DNA from: Pedobacter zeae
GTDB taxonomy: Bacteria; Bacteroidota; Bacteroidia; Sphingobacteriales; Sphingobacteriaceae
Direction of reading: 5' to 3'
NCBI RefSeq assembly: GCF_014196715.1
Contig: NZ_JACIEF010000003.1
Coordinates: 124,001 to 188,000, forward strand
Length of the DNA stretch: 64,000 bases
The translations under genes and the position numbers were made by a program. Numbering within the stretch: position 1 is the first letter of the stretch; each line of letters starts with the position of its first letter. The notes beneath the pieces are model-generated. The model had not been told where the DNA came from. It saw only the letters and a list, made by a program, of their open reading frames with translations, and ran no database searches. Positions 17,801 through 24,763 of this stretch are shown here, piece by piece.

Positions 17801-17943
17801 AGACCGGTTTATACTATCTGGACCGAATGATTAAAACGAGTAAAGCTGCTGGTCAGGATAAGTTGAGTGAGAAATTGCAGAAAACATTCAACAGCTTGGA
17901 AGGCAGGTTATCGATATTTTTCCCGCAACAAGGTCCGCAATAA
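14899..17943 (+). CDS. DUF2723 integral membrane protein (TMEM260/GT117-like), copy 2
   Basis: 1014 residues, alignable along its whole length with the gene at 11655. It keeps the same SFWDCGEFIASAFRMQVVHQPGAP motif, the middle EPRERDYAYVGSFYAFAIW block and the soluble NAILFTYGDNDTYP region. The identity looks high throughout but is clearly below recent-duplication level, so this is an established paralogue pair. A conserved acidic, Asp-rich periplasmic region is shared, whereas the last ~200 residues diverge most. Function is inferred as in copy 1; the two may act on different acceptors or lipid-sugar donors. Confidence 0.85.
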   Translation: MNYSKVNNIVGWICFLIATLTYVLTLEPSASFWDCGEFIASAFRMQVVHQPGAPLFLMIQRFFSIFAGGDLTRIAYWMNVGSAVSSGATILFLFWTITALAKKTIVKAGEELTTGKLISIMGAGAVGALAYTFSDSFWFSAVESEVYAQSSLFTAIVFWAILKWEAHADEPRADRWLLFIAYIMGLSIGIHLLNLLTIPALAFVYYFKRTDKATTGGIFKTLIVGILILAVIQYGIIQYLVSFGAYFDLFFVNTLGLGFGTGVLFFAILLIGALVWGIRYSIQHQKKLLNLGLLSAVLIIFGYASFSMIIIRAKADPNLNNSAPKDAFSFLSYLNREQYGDRPLLYGPNYNSERTGVAEGGKTIWRKGKDKYEVAGRKTDYEYNNNTLLPRMYSDDARHADFYKEWMHLDDSKNPNLVDNIGFLASYQIGYMYMRYFFWNFVGRQNDEQGQGSGFEGEWISGIKPIDSWLRGDQSHLPPSTVDNKAYNRFYFLPLIMGIIGALWHFKRNQKDAGVVGLLFFFTGIAIVLYLNQKPLEPRERDYAYVGSFYAFAIWIGLGALALKEWVFKKVSPTAGAIGATVIGLLAAPVIMAEQGWDDHDRSTKLVPHDIALDYLQSCAPNAILFTYGDNDTYPLWYIQEVENVRPDIRIVNLSLFDTDWYINGLRQKQNESAPLPITMKPEQYVQGERDVMPYDDYKLAGNIELKNVVDLLLSNNDGDKVAMQDGSKSNFLPTKNLKITVDPQQVISTGTVPAADASKITTEMAWKFNKGYVTKGTLAMFDILAHNNWKRPIYFASTVPSDQYNGLDKYLYSEGLALRLLPLKADTTASDDKPEQLNTPVLYNNVMNKFKWGNMKTAKYLDPQSSDDTFIFTNIFSSLTGSLIKEGKIDEAKKVVDKYFAVMPTDKFFGIRTVVVKFYMAENLYKLGETARANDIFEKSGDYISKELNYLADISQSKGLTGSQNIQTGLYYLDRMIKTSKAAGQDKLSEKLQKTFNSLEGRLSIFFPQQGPQ

Positions 17944-17968
17944 TAAAAGGGTCTGTAAACACATGAGC

Positions 17969-18001
17969 AAGCAGCTGCATTAATTTGCAGCTGCTTTTTT
18001 T
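17969..18001 (+). terminator. Intrinsic terminator of DUF2723 copy 2
   Basis: AAGCAGCTGCA (17969-17979) and TGCAGCTGCTT (17986-17996) with a 6-nt loop and a T run to 18001. Confidence 0.88.
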
Positions 18002-18149
18002 GTTGCTTGAACTACCAAACCGCAAAATAGTTTTACGATTCCATCGTAAAGAAGCGGAAATTGTTTCTAAATCGTAAATACGACCTGCTATTTACACGCT
18101 CGTTAGAAACGAGCATGAGCATGATTTTTGAAACCTGAGAGGTTTATAA

Positions 18150-18187
18150 GCAAAAAAAAATCCTGTTCAGCATTACCGAACAGGATT
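18150..18187 (-). terminator. Intrinsic terminator of accA
   Basis: AAATCCTGTTC (18158-18168) and GAACAGGATTT (18178-18187), T run on the minus strand. It lies 22 bp past the accA stop. The stem resembles the terminator at 1153-1187 (shared AAATCCTG). Confidence 0.85.
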
Positions 18188-18208
18188 TAGATTTTATTTT
18201 TATTAGGA

Positions 18209-19171
18209 TTATTCGTTTACTACGCCCATTTCACAGAATTTCTCAATTCTTTGCTCAATCATCTTATCGGTTTTTAATTTACCCAAAGCGGCCAAATCTT
18301 TTACGATATACTCTTTTAATGTTCTGCCCATCAGTTCCGGATCCTGGTGCGCACCACCTAAAGGCTCAGGAATGATTCCATCAATTAACTTATTACTGAA
18401 CATATCGTCGGAAGTTAATTTGAGGCATTCGGCAGCTTTTTCTTTAAAATCCCAGCTTCTCCATAAAATAGATGAACAAGACTCAGGCGAAATAACCGAA
18501 TACCAGGTATGTTCTAACATATAAACTTTATCGCCGATACCGATACCCAAAGCTCCTCCCGATGCACCTTCTCCTACAACGATGCAAATAATAGGCACAC
18601 GTAAGACAGACATTTCCAATAAGTTTCTGGCAATCGCTTCCCCTTGTCCGCGTTCTTCGGCTTCCAAACCCGGGTAAGCACCCATGGTATCGATAAACGT
18701 AATAACCGGTTTATTGAATTTTTCGGCCAGGCGCATTAAACGTAAGGCTTTGCGGTAGCCTTCCGGATTGGCCATACCAAAGTTGCGGTACTGGCGCTCT
18801 TTGGTATTTTTACCTTTCTGATGACCAATCACCATTACGGTTTGGCCATTTATAGAAGCAAAACCGCCAATAATTGCTTTATCATCTTTTACCGTTCTAT
18901 CGCCGTGCATTTCAATAAAATCATCACAGATCATATTGATATAATCAAGGGTTTGCGGACGATCCGGGTGACGGCTCATCTGAACCTTGTTCCAACCGGT
19001 TAAATTTTTATATAAGTTGTTGGTAGTTTCATCTAATTTACCATCAAGCTCGTCTAAAGTGGCAGACATATCTACCTTGGTTTTTTCGGCAACTTGCTTA
19101 ACCTTTTCTATCTGCTGAACTAAGTCGGCAATAGGTTTTTCAAAATCGAATGATGTTTTTATCTGCTGCAT
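18209..19171 (-). CDS. accA: Acetyl-CoA carboxylase carboxyltransferase subunit alpha
   Basis: 320 residues, normal length. With AccD it moves the carboxyl group from biotin to acetyl-CoA, giving malonyl-CoA for fatty acid synthesis. Hallmarks are [21 protein letters not shown], the oxyanion-forming [12 protein letters not shown] and the [15 protein letters not shown] stretch. A TATTTTTG -7 element (minus strand, 19192-19199) is 21 bp upstream. No accD is nearby, as usual for unlinked acc genes. Confidence 0.97.
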   Translation of the reverse strand: MQQIKTSFDFEKPIADLVQQIEKVKQVAEKTKVDMSATLDELDGKLDETTNNLYKNLTGWNKVQMSRHPDRPQTLDYINMICDDFIEMHGDRTVKDDKAIIGGFASINGQTVMVIGHQKGKNTKERQYRNFGMANPEGYRKALRLMRLAEKFNKPVITFIDTMGAYPGLEAEERGQGEAIARNLLEMSVLRVPIICIVVGEGASGGALGIGIGDKVYMLEHTWYSVISPESCSSILWRSWDFKEKAAECLKLTSDDMFSNKLIDGIIPEPLGGAHQDPELMGRTLKEYIVKDLAALGKLKTDKMIEQRIEKFCEMGVVNE

Positions 19172-19191
19172 AATTGAACCACAAAAATAAG

Positions 19192-19199
19192 TAATTATT
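19192..19199 (-). promoter_or_regulatory. Probable -7 element of accA
   Basis: TATTTTTG on the minus strand, full consensus, 21 bp before the ATG. A matching -33 element is not obvious. Confidence 0.5.
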
Positions 19200-19277
19200 T
19201 TTAGTTTGTAACCAACAGTTTTTTGTTTGCGTTTTTACAAGCATAAAATACATCAGCAGGTTAACAGAGGCTTATCA

Positions 19278-19481
19278 TTTGGAAGGCAATCACAGAGATA
19301 CTCTGGCCTGGTTCCGTCCTGCTCTACCTCCTGCCACGAAAGGCGGCATCCCTACGATCATCCTGGCTTCTGCAACTGTGTAAGGTTTCTGTGCCATTGC
19401 CCTCAAATGTGCTGTCATGAACAAAAAAAGATGTCAGGTAAAGCGGGACTAACATTCATTATTGTGCTGCAGCTGCGCTCC
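19278..19481. repeat. Long intergenic repeat, copy B1 (204 bp)
   Basis: It runs from TTTGGAAGGCAATCACAGAG to CTGCAGCTGCGCTCC. It aligns over its whole length with the block at 19533-19806, in the same orientation, with scattered mismatches and two length differences. Short open frames across it are not conserved and are not counted as genes. Confidence 0.8.
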
Positions 19482-19532
19482 TAATAAATTGAAAAGCAAT
19501 AGCAAAGTGTAGAAAATTCTGTCTGTTTTTGA

Positions 19533-19806
19533 TTTGGAAAGCAATTGCAGTGATACTTTGGCCTGGTTCTGTCCTGCTCTACCTTCTGCCGCGAAGGGCG
19601 GCATCCGTACGATCAGGTTTATTTTATCCTGGTTTCTGCAACTATGTAAGGTTTCTTTGTCACCGCCCTCAAATGTACTGTCATGCTGAGGCACGAAGCA
19701 TCTCGCCCCGATGAAACAGGTGCTTCGTACCTCAGCATGACATGAACAAAAAAAGATGTAAGGTAAAGCAGGACTAACATTCATTATTGTGCTGCAGCTG
19801 CGCTCC
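19533..19806. repeat. Long intergenic repeat, copy B2 (274 bp)
   Basis: Second copy of the block at 19278. It is longer by 70 bp, made up of a 59-bp palindromic insert (19686-19744) and an 11-bp segment near 19618-19628. The end CTGCAGCTGCGCTCCAAA is the complement of the TTTGGAGCGCAG that opens copies near 50705 and 51048. Confidence 0.8.
19686..19744. mobile_element. 59-bp palindromic insert inside repeat copy B2
   Basis: Relative to copy B1 this is an exact extra segment after TGTCATG. With flanking bases it is an imperfect palindrome: TGTCATGCTGAGG.ACGAAGCA on the left pairs with TGCTTCGT.CCTCAGCATGACA on the right, around a ~20-nt centre. It has no coding capacity, so it would move in trans, like a REP or MITE. 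Precise loss from copy B1 is the alternative. Confidence 0.6.
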
Positions 19807-19861
19807 AAAAAACCTAAAAGAGCCAATAACTTTAAGTCCTGTTTGTTGCCAACGCTAAATC

Positions 19862-21421
19862 TTAAAACTTAGCTGCCTCACCAGCTTTAGGCAGGGCTTT
19901 TTTAATAAATTCGCGAATGTGGTTATTGGCTGTTTTTAAATCATCTTTACGCAGGTACATCATGTGTCCGCTCCGGTAACCTTCCCAGCTCATACGATCC
20001 TGAAGTTTACCGGCAGCATCTAACTGCCACATGCTATATTTAGCATTAAAATAATCGCAGGCACCATCATAATAGCCAGATTGTACCAATAAATGCAGGT
20101 AAGGATTTTGTGCCATGGCCTGACGGAGGTTATCGCCTGTTTGGTCTCCGGTTTTATCCCAGGGATACACGGAACCGAACATATTGTATTTTAAATCGGT
20201 TTTGTAGTTAAGCTCGTTGCGGATATACATGTTAATGGCAGGGGTAAAAGAATGCAGCCAGGATGTTAGCTCTGCATTATAATCCGGACCTTCGCCGGCG
20301 GACATTTTATCTATACCGCGGTAGCGCGAATCCAATCGCCCAACTGTAAAACCTTTATCCCTTAACAGTTCTTTCCAGAAAAAATCGGTTGGTACGTTGA
20401 GGTTATAATCTAAAATTACCTTTTCAGAAAGTCCCGAATAACGGGCCATTTTAACCGCAATGGCTTTCTTTTTATCCGCACTGAGCATGCCACCCTGCGA
20501 AATTGCCGGGATGAGCTCGTTAATGGTAAAAGTTTCTACCTCGGGCAACATTGCTGTTAAATCTTTTCCTTGTAAATCGCTGGCCAGGGCTTTATGGTAC
20601 CATGCCGTTGCGGCAAAGTAAGGCAAACGCAAAGCTGCATCAACAGGACCGCTCCGTTCAATACCTAATTCGGTTGGCGATACCAGCACCACGCCATTTA
20701 AATACATCCACTGGCTGTTCTGCAGCTCTAAAGCAAGGCCCGAAACACGGGTTGTACCATAACTTTCGCCGATTAAAAATTTTGGCGAAGCCCAGCGGTT
20801 GTTCCGGGTTACAAAAGTATTGATCCACTCTGCCAGATACTTAATATCGGCGCGTACACCAAAGAATTTATTGGTTGGAATATCTTTGCTCACCGCCCGC
20901 GAATACCCTGTATTAACCGGATCGATGTAAACAATGTCGGCCACGTCTAAAATAGAATATGGATTTTCTTTATAACCGTAAGGCTGTACCGGATAACCCT
21001 CATCATCAATATTTAACACCACGGGGCCGGTATAGGCGATATGCATCCATACTGAAGCCGAGCCTGGCCCACCATTGAAAGAAATGACCAAAGGCCTTTT
21101 ATCGCGGTTTTGAACATCACTGCGTTCGTAATAGGTGTAAAATAAGCCTGCAATTGGTTTTCCGTCTTCATCCCATACAGGAAGTGTACCTGTGATGGCC
21201 TTGTAAGGCACCGCCTTACCATCAATATTTACAGAATGATTGGTAACCACCGAGCTTTCTACCTTGATAAGCCTTTCATTAGCTGAGGGTTTCGCTTCAT
21301 CTTTAACTGTAACCTGCGTAGTGGTTACCGTTTCTTTGGATTGGCTTTTATTCGGTCCGGGTTGCGCATATGCCAAAGCGCTTACGCTTAAACATGTAGC
21401 GAGTATTAATTTGAATTTCAT
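19862..21421 (-). CDS. Secreted S10 family serine carboxypeptidase
   Basis: 519 residues from the ATG at 21421, which puts a signal peptide first (MKFKLILATCLSVSALAYAQ). A frame extension to 21493 reaches into the upstream terminator and lacks signal features. Catalytic Ser is residue 220 in FLIGESYGTTR; the oxyanion region GGPGSASVWMH is near residue 125; the Asp is likely in the SGYYDGACDYFNA region and the His in YRSGHMMYLR. S10 enzymes remove C-terminal residues at acidic pH; the bacterial members are less studied. Probably periplasmic or secreted, for peptide scavenging. It is a single gene between repeats and a terminator. Confidence 0.92.
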   Translation of the reverse strand: MKFKLILATCLSVSALAYAQPGPNKSQSKETVTTTQVTVKDEAKPSANERLIKVESSVVTNHSVNIDGKAVPYKAITGTLPVWDEDGKPIAGLFYTYYERSDVQNRDKRPLVISFNGGPGSASVWMHIAYTGPVVLNIDDEGYPVQPYGYKENPYSILDVADIVYIDPVNTGYSRAVSKDIPTNKFFGVRADIKYLAEWINTFVTRNNRWASPKFLIGESYGTTRVSGLALELQNSQWMYLNGVVLVSPTELGIERSGPVDAALRLPYFAATAWYHKALASDLQGKDLTAMLPEVETFTINELIPAISQGGMLSADKKKAIAVKMARYSGLSEKVILDYNLNVPTDFFWKELLRDKGFTVGRLDSRYRGIDKMSAGEGPDYNAELTSWLHSFTPAINMYIRNELNYKTDLKYNMFGSVYPWDKTGDQTGDNLRQAMAQNPYLHLLVQSGYYDGACDYFNAKYSMWQLDAAGKLQDRMSWEGYRSGHMMYLRKDDLKTANNHIREFIKKALPKAGEAAKF

Positions 21422-21493
21422 TGTTTTGATTTGGTTCCTAAATATCAAACTATTGTGGCGTTTATCAAAAAAGCGCATTAGAAATGTTACCAT

Positions 21494-21527
21494 AAAAAAA
21501 CCAGCAAGTTTTTAGCCCTGCCGGTTT
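21494..21527 (-). terminator. Intrinsic terminator of the 133-aa secreted protein gene
   Basis: AACCAGCA (21499-21506) pairs with TGCCGGTT (21519-21526) including one G-U, with a T run on the minus strand. It separates this gene from the S10 peptidase gene. Confidence 0.75.
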
Positions 21528-21578
21528 TGCAAAAAACTGCCGCAATGAAGCAGTAGACTCTTTATTTAAGCTCGCAAC

Positions 21579-21980
21579 TTAAATTACAACCGCTTCTGCA
21601 CTTGCATCTCCAATCTGCCAGCCTATAGTTGGGTTTCCGGTAACCAATACATGTACAAAATATTCATAATAAGACCCGGCCTTGTAACCTTCAAAAGTAT
21701 CGGCATAAATTGGACCTGAGGAGTGAGACACCGATGTTAGCGGAACATTGCCCTCTCCCTGTATGCTTACCGTAATGCTGGAATAAACCTGTCCCGTGGT
21801 ATACTGAAGTGTTGCCACTGCAGACAGGCCGTTACTGGTAGTGAAATTTTTTGTAACTGTTACTATACCCCTACGCATAACCTTTTTAGGAGAAAGGGTT
21901 ACCCTTCCGGGTGTAAAACTACTGAACAGGCAAACTGTAACAGCTAAAGAAGCCACGAGTAAAGCAATTGTTTTTTTCAT
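21579..21980 (-). CDS. Small secreted protein of unknown function (133 aa)
   Basis: The signal peptide is MKKTIALLVASLAVTVCLFS. The mature part is beta-rich, with Ser/Thr/Val/Gly alternation (TTGQVYSSITVSIQGEGNV, GSYYEYFVHVLVTGNPTIGW) and reads like a small beta-sandwich. No Cys remains after the signal and no family is recognised. Its upstream region copies the layout of the GH20 gene: CAAACGTTTG at 22156 and a TATCTTTA element at 22111, spaced 45 bp against 44 bp for GH20. It may therefore be a partner of the GH20 system. Confidence 0.65.
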   Translation of the reverse strand: MKKTIALLVASLAVTVCLFSSFTPGRVTLSPKKVMRRGIVTVTKNFTTSNGLSAVATLQYTTGQVYSSITVSIQGEGNVPLTSVSHSSGPIYADTFEGYKAGSYYEYFVHVLVTGNPTIGWQIGDASAEAVVI

Positions 21981-22110
21981 TTTCTTTTGTTTAAATGGGT
22001 TAACTATTATTAAAAATTATGATGTATAGCGCCAGAAAATACAACTACAACCTTTCGTAGAGATAAAAGTTAATAACCGCTAATTACGGGTGATATAGTT
22101 GCCTGTTAAT

Positions 22111-22118
22111 TAAAGATA
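22111..22118 (-). promoter_or_regulatory. Probable -7 element of the 133-aa secreted protein gene
   Basis: TATCTTTA on the minus strand, one mismatch to TAnnTTTG, 130 bp upstream of the start. The identical octamer precedes the GH20 gene at the same distance from the CAAACGTTTG palindrome. Confidence 0.45.
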
Positions 22119-22155
22119 ATGCTTTATGGAAAAGATATTTCCCCAAATCTACACG

Positions 22156-22165
22156 CAAACGTTTG
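22156..22165. promoter_or_regulatory. LacI-type operator candidate CAAACGTTTG, site 1
   Basis: A perfect 10-bp palindrome with the central CG typical of LacI-family operators, in the context CGCAAACGTTTGA that is shared with site 2 at 24673. It sits 45 bp upstream of the TATCTTTA element (start to start), where an activator would bind. Confidence 0.55.
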
Positions 22166-22199
22166 ACTGATAAGCAAATACCAGACTACAAAGAATCTA

Positions 22200-24539
22200 T
22201 CACTTTAATTCCCGAATCTCATTGTCTGACAGGACCCTGTTCCAAATTTGTAATTCGTCTAACTTTCCTTTAAATCCACCCACTGTTTGAAGCGGGAAGA
22301 ACAAAGTTTCCGATTTACGCATTTTCGTTTTGTCTTTATCTGTAAACACAACCCAGTTATCGTACAATCGCTTTTCGGGTTTGCCATTTACATAAAGGCT
22401 GGTGCCCTTATTGGTTCCGGTTATCACGATATGTGTCCACCTATTTTCAGGTACGGCATAGCCAAAATCAATATCATAACCTTCTCTTGAAAAGCCAAGT
22501 TTGCCGGTACCTGTCTGTCTTAATTTTACAGTGGCGTTAGGCGATCTGAATAATACTGCATCATCCAAATTGTTATTGGCAGGGTTTATCCAAAACGAAA
22601 TGGTATAATTATAGCCTATTTCTGTGTATGGTAAACTGGCATAACTATCTTTTCCTGAAAATGACAAGGCATTTTTTGAATATCCTTCCAAGTAAACTGC
22701 TCCCCTGGTTTTAATCTGATGATCTTTTTGATCAAAGTTAAGCCGGACTGTAAATGGCGCATCGTTTCTAGATAACTTTCCCCTTATATTTAGGGAAGGG
22801 CCTTCTCCTATTTTTTTACTCAGAGCATTAAAATCGTCGAACTTTAAAGTCGTGTTACTGCCGCCCCACATCTTTTGTGATAATACCTGCATGGCAGGGA
22901 ATACCCTGTTGTGTACATCTTTCTCCGTAATGCCATTGCCTACAATATCATTCCATACCGCAAAAGACCCACCTAATATAGTTGGATCGCCAGGTTTAAA
23001 CTGAACATTGCCTATCATAGAGGGTGTCCATTTGTTATAAAGATTTTTAATATTCAGATAATCGTAATAATAGCCGGCCGCAGGTACAATATACAACCAC
23101 CCATCTGGAGTGCTGATTTGCTTATAGCCCAGTTTTTTCATTTCAACAGGATTGGCATAGCCATTATACCAGGTATTCATCACTACATCTTTAACTTTTA
23201 CAGGTGTAGTGCCTTTGGCATGTGTTAATGCTCCCCAAAGCCTAACCTCTTTTCCAAAACTTTCTACATGCTTAATCATGCGATCGGTAAAAGCCCGAAA
23301 AGCCTCTGCGTCTTTTTTAGCATATTCATCTGTACCGATGTGAACCGCCTTACCGGTAAATACCGGCGTACTGCCAGAAATATACTCTTTAAATATATTT
23401 TCCATAACGGTATAACTAAGCGGATTATGCAAATCGAGATGGTCCATACCATACGCCTTACTGCCAATTTCGGGAACCACTTTGGTAAAGGCCAATGCAT
23501 GTGCCGGTGCATCGATTTCCGGAACAATACGAACGGCATAGTCATCAGCCAGCTGTTGCAATGCGATAAATTCCTTTTTACTATAAGATCCATCTTTTGC
23601 GGTTAATCCTGGATAGGTTGTATTTTCTAAACGGAAAGCCGAATAGGTATCGGACCAATTATCGTTGAAATATTTTTTAAAACCATTATCATTTAAGTGG
23701 ATCTGAAAATCGTTCAATTTGTAATAAGACATAAATTTCACATAATCTCTTAAAAACTGCAGGCTAAAGAACTTGCGCCCCACATCCAGCACAAAACCAC
23801 GCACTTTAAATTCTGGATAATCTCTTGCCGATCCTTTCGGAATAACATTTTTCTGCTCCAACAGTTGCAGCAAGGTTCTCGTTCCCCAGAATAATCCCTG
23901 ATAGTTTACGGCACTAATGGCAATATACTCATCTGTATTAAAGTAATAGCCTTCTTCGCCAATGCTTTTGTCTTTTGCATTTAAGGTTAAAAAAATGTCC
24001 CCTTTCTTAGGCTTACCTTTTGCAATTGACAGGTTAATACCTACCTGGTCTTTCAGCTCTTGTTTTAATATACGTGCAGCGCTTTGCAACTGTTTTTCAT
24101 TCGCTGTATTCAAAACTATTCTGCTGGTTGCGGTTAAAGAAAAATTGCCTTTACCGCCATGCCATTCCCGTAAAGCGGGGATTACAAAAGGCTGTGGGTT
24201 AACCCCTCCATCCGAGAATTTTCCAGGCACCATGATCTGTTTAGACACATCGTACTTTATCGAATCGCTAAGCTCACTGATCAACTCGAAATATAAGCTC
24301 ACATTTGTTGCAACCAGGGGGATAGTTATGTTTCCGGATCCATCAATAATGGGTTCGCGGTTACTCCCCTTAAATACCAACGAATAACCTTTGGGGCTTT
24401 GGGGGAAAATAACTTTCTTATCGCCAACCCTTATTTCTTTAATATCAGGTACGGATTGAATAACCGTACTGTCGGTTTGACCGAATAAAAGACTTTGGCT
24501 GACAACAACAAAAGCAATGGTAATCAGAATGCTTTTCAT
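22200..24539 (-). CDS. Secreted GH20 beta-N-acetylhexosaminidase with LamG-like C-terminus
   Basis: 779 residues with a signal peptide ending FGQ. Order: N-terminal region with a short beta domain (to about 110), GH20b-type domain (about 120-240), GH20 TIM barrel (about 245-560) and a concanavalin/LamG-like domain (about 625-779). The catalytic Asp-Glu pair is D404-E405 in HIGTDEY. GH20 enzymes use substrate-assisted catalysis to release terminal GlcNAc or GalNAc from chitin fragments, N-glycans or similar. The LamG domain may hold it on a polysaccharide or the cell surface. It is separated by a terminator from the susCD genes upstream but surely belongs to the same locus. Confidence 0.92.
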   Translation of the reverse strand: MKSILITIAFVVVSQSLLFGQTDSTVIQSVPDIKEIRVGDKKVIFPQSPKGYSLVFKGSNREPIIDGSGNITIPLVATNVSLYFELISELSDSIKYDVSKQIMVPGKFSDGGVNPQPFVIPALREWHGGKGNFSLTATSRIVLNTANEKQLQSAARILKQELKDQVGINLSIAKGKPKKGDIFLTLNAKDKSIGEEGYYFNTDEYIAISAVNYQGLFWGTRTLLQLLEQKNVIPKGSARDYPEFKVRGFVLDVGRKFFSLQFLRDYVKFMSYYKLNDFQIHLNDNGFKKYFNDNWSDTYSAFRLENTTYPGLTAKDGSYSKKEFIALQQLADDYAVRIVPEIDAPAHALAFTKVVPEIGSKAYGMDHLDLHNPLSYTVMENIFKEYISGSTPVFTGKAVHIGTDEYAKKDAEAFRAFTDRMIKHVESFGKEVRLWGALTHAKGTTPVKVKDVVMNTWYNGYANPVEMKKLGYKQISTPDGWLYIVPAAGYYYDYLNIKNLYNKWTPSMIGNVQFKPGDPTILGGSFAVWNDIVGNGITEKDVHNRVFPAMQVLSQKMWGGSNTTLKFDDFNALSKKIGEGPSLNIRGKLSRNDAPFTVRLNFDQKDHQIKTRGAVYLEGYSKNALSFSGKDSYASLPYTEIGYNYTISFWINPANNNLDDAVLFRSPNATVKLRQTGTGKLGFSREGYDIDFGYAVPENRWTHIVITGTNKGTSLYVNGKPEKRLYDNWVVFTDKDKTKMRKSETLFFPLQTVGGFKGKLDELQIWNRVLSDNEIRELK

Positions 24540-24628
24540 GTGTAAATGGTGAATGGTTATAATTGGTGTTTAGGTTATTCCGTTAAGCACATTACAGTTT
24601 TAATGCTGAAAATAATGTGCTTATGAGT

Positions 24629-24660
24629 TAAAGATAAACTAAACTTCTTTATACATTCAA
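24629..24660 (-). promoter_or_regulatory. Probable promoter of the GH20 gene
   Basis: On the minus strand TTG (24660-24658), a 21-bp spacer and TATCTTTA (24636-24629), about 90 bp upstream of the start. The operator candidate at 24673-24682 lies 12 bp upstream of the TTG. Confidence 0.5.
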
Positions 24661-24672
24661 GCAAGTTTTGCG

Positions 24673-24682
24673 CAAACGTTTG
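24673..24682. promoter_or_regulatory. LacI-type operator candidate CAAACGTTTG, site 2
   Basis: Perfect palindrome in the context CGCAAACGTTTGA, identical over 13 bp to site 1. It begins 44 bp upstream of the TATCTTTA element of GH20. Confidence 0.55.
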
Positions 24683-24709
24683 ATGAAAATACAACAGAAA
24701 ATAATGAAA

Positions 24710-24742
24710 CAAAAAAGCCGACACTGCATAAGCAATGTCGGC
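24710..24742 (-). terminator. Intrinsic terminator of the susCD operon with GH20
   Basis: GCCGACACTGC (24717-24727) and GCAATGTCGGC (24732-24742) pair with one G-U; T run on the minus strand. It lies 21 bp past the SusD stop. Confidence 0.88.
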
Positions 24743-24763
24743 CAGTAACCGGGATGATATAAA

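Noticed and set aside
19227..19826. Several open frames of 60-125 codons on both strands
   Set aside because: They lie across the tandem long repeats, have no protein-like composition, and the frame is not kept between the two repeat copies.
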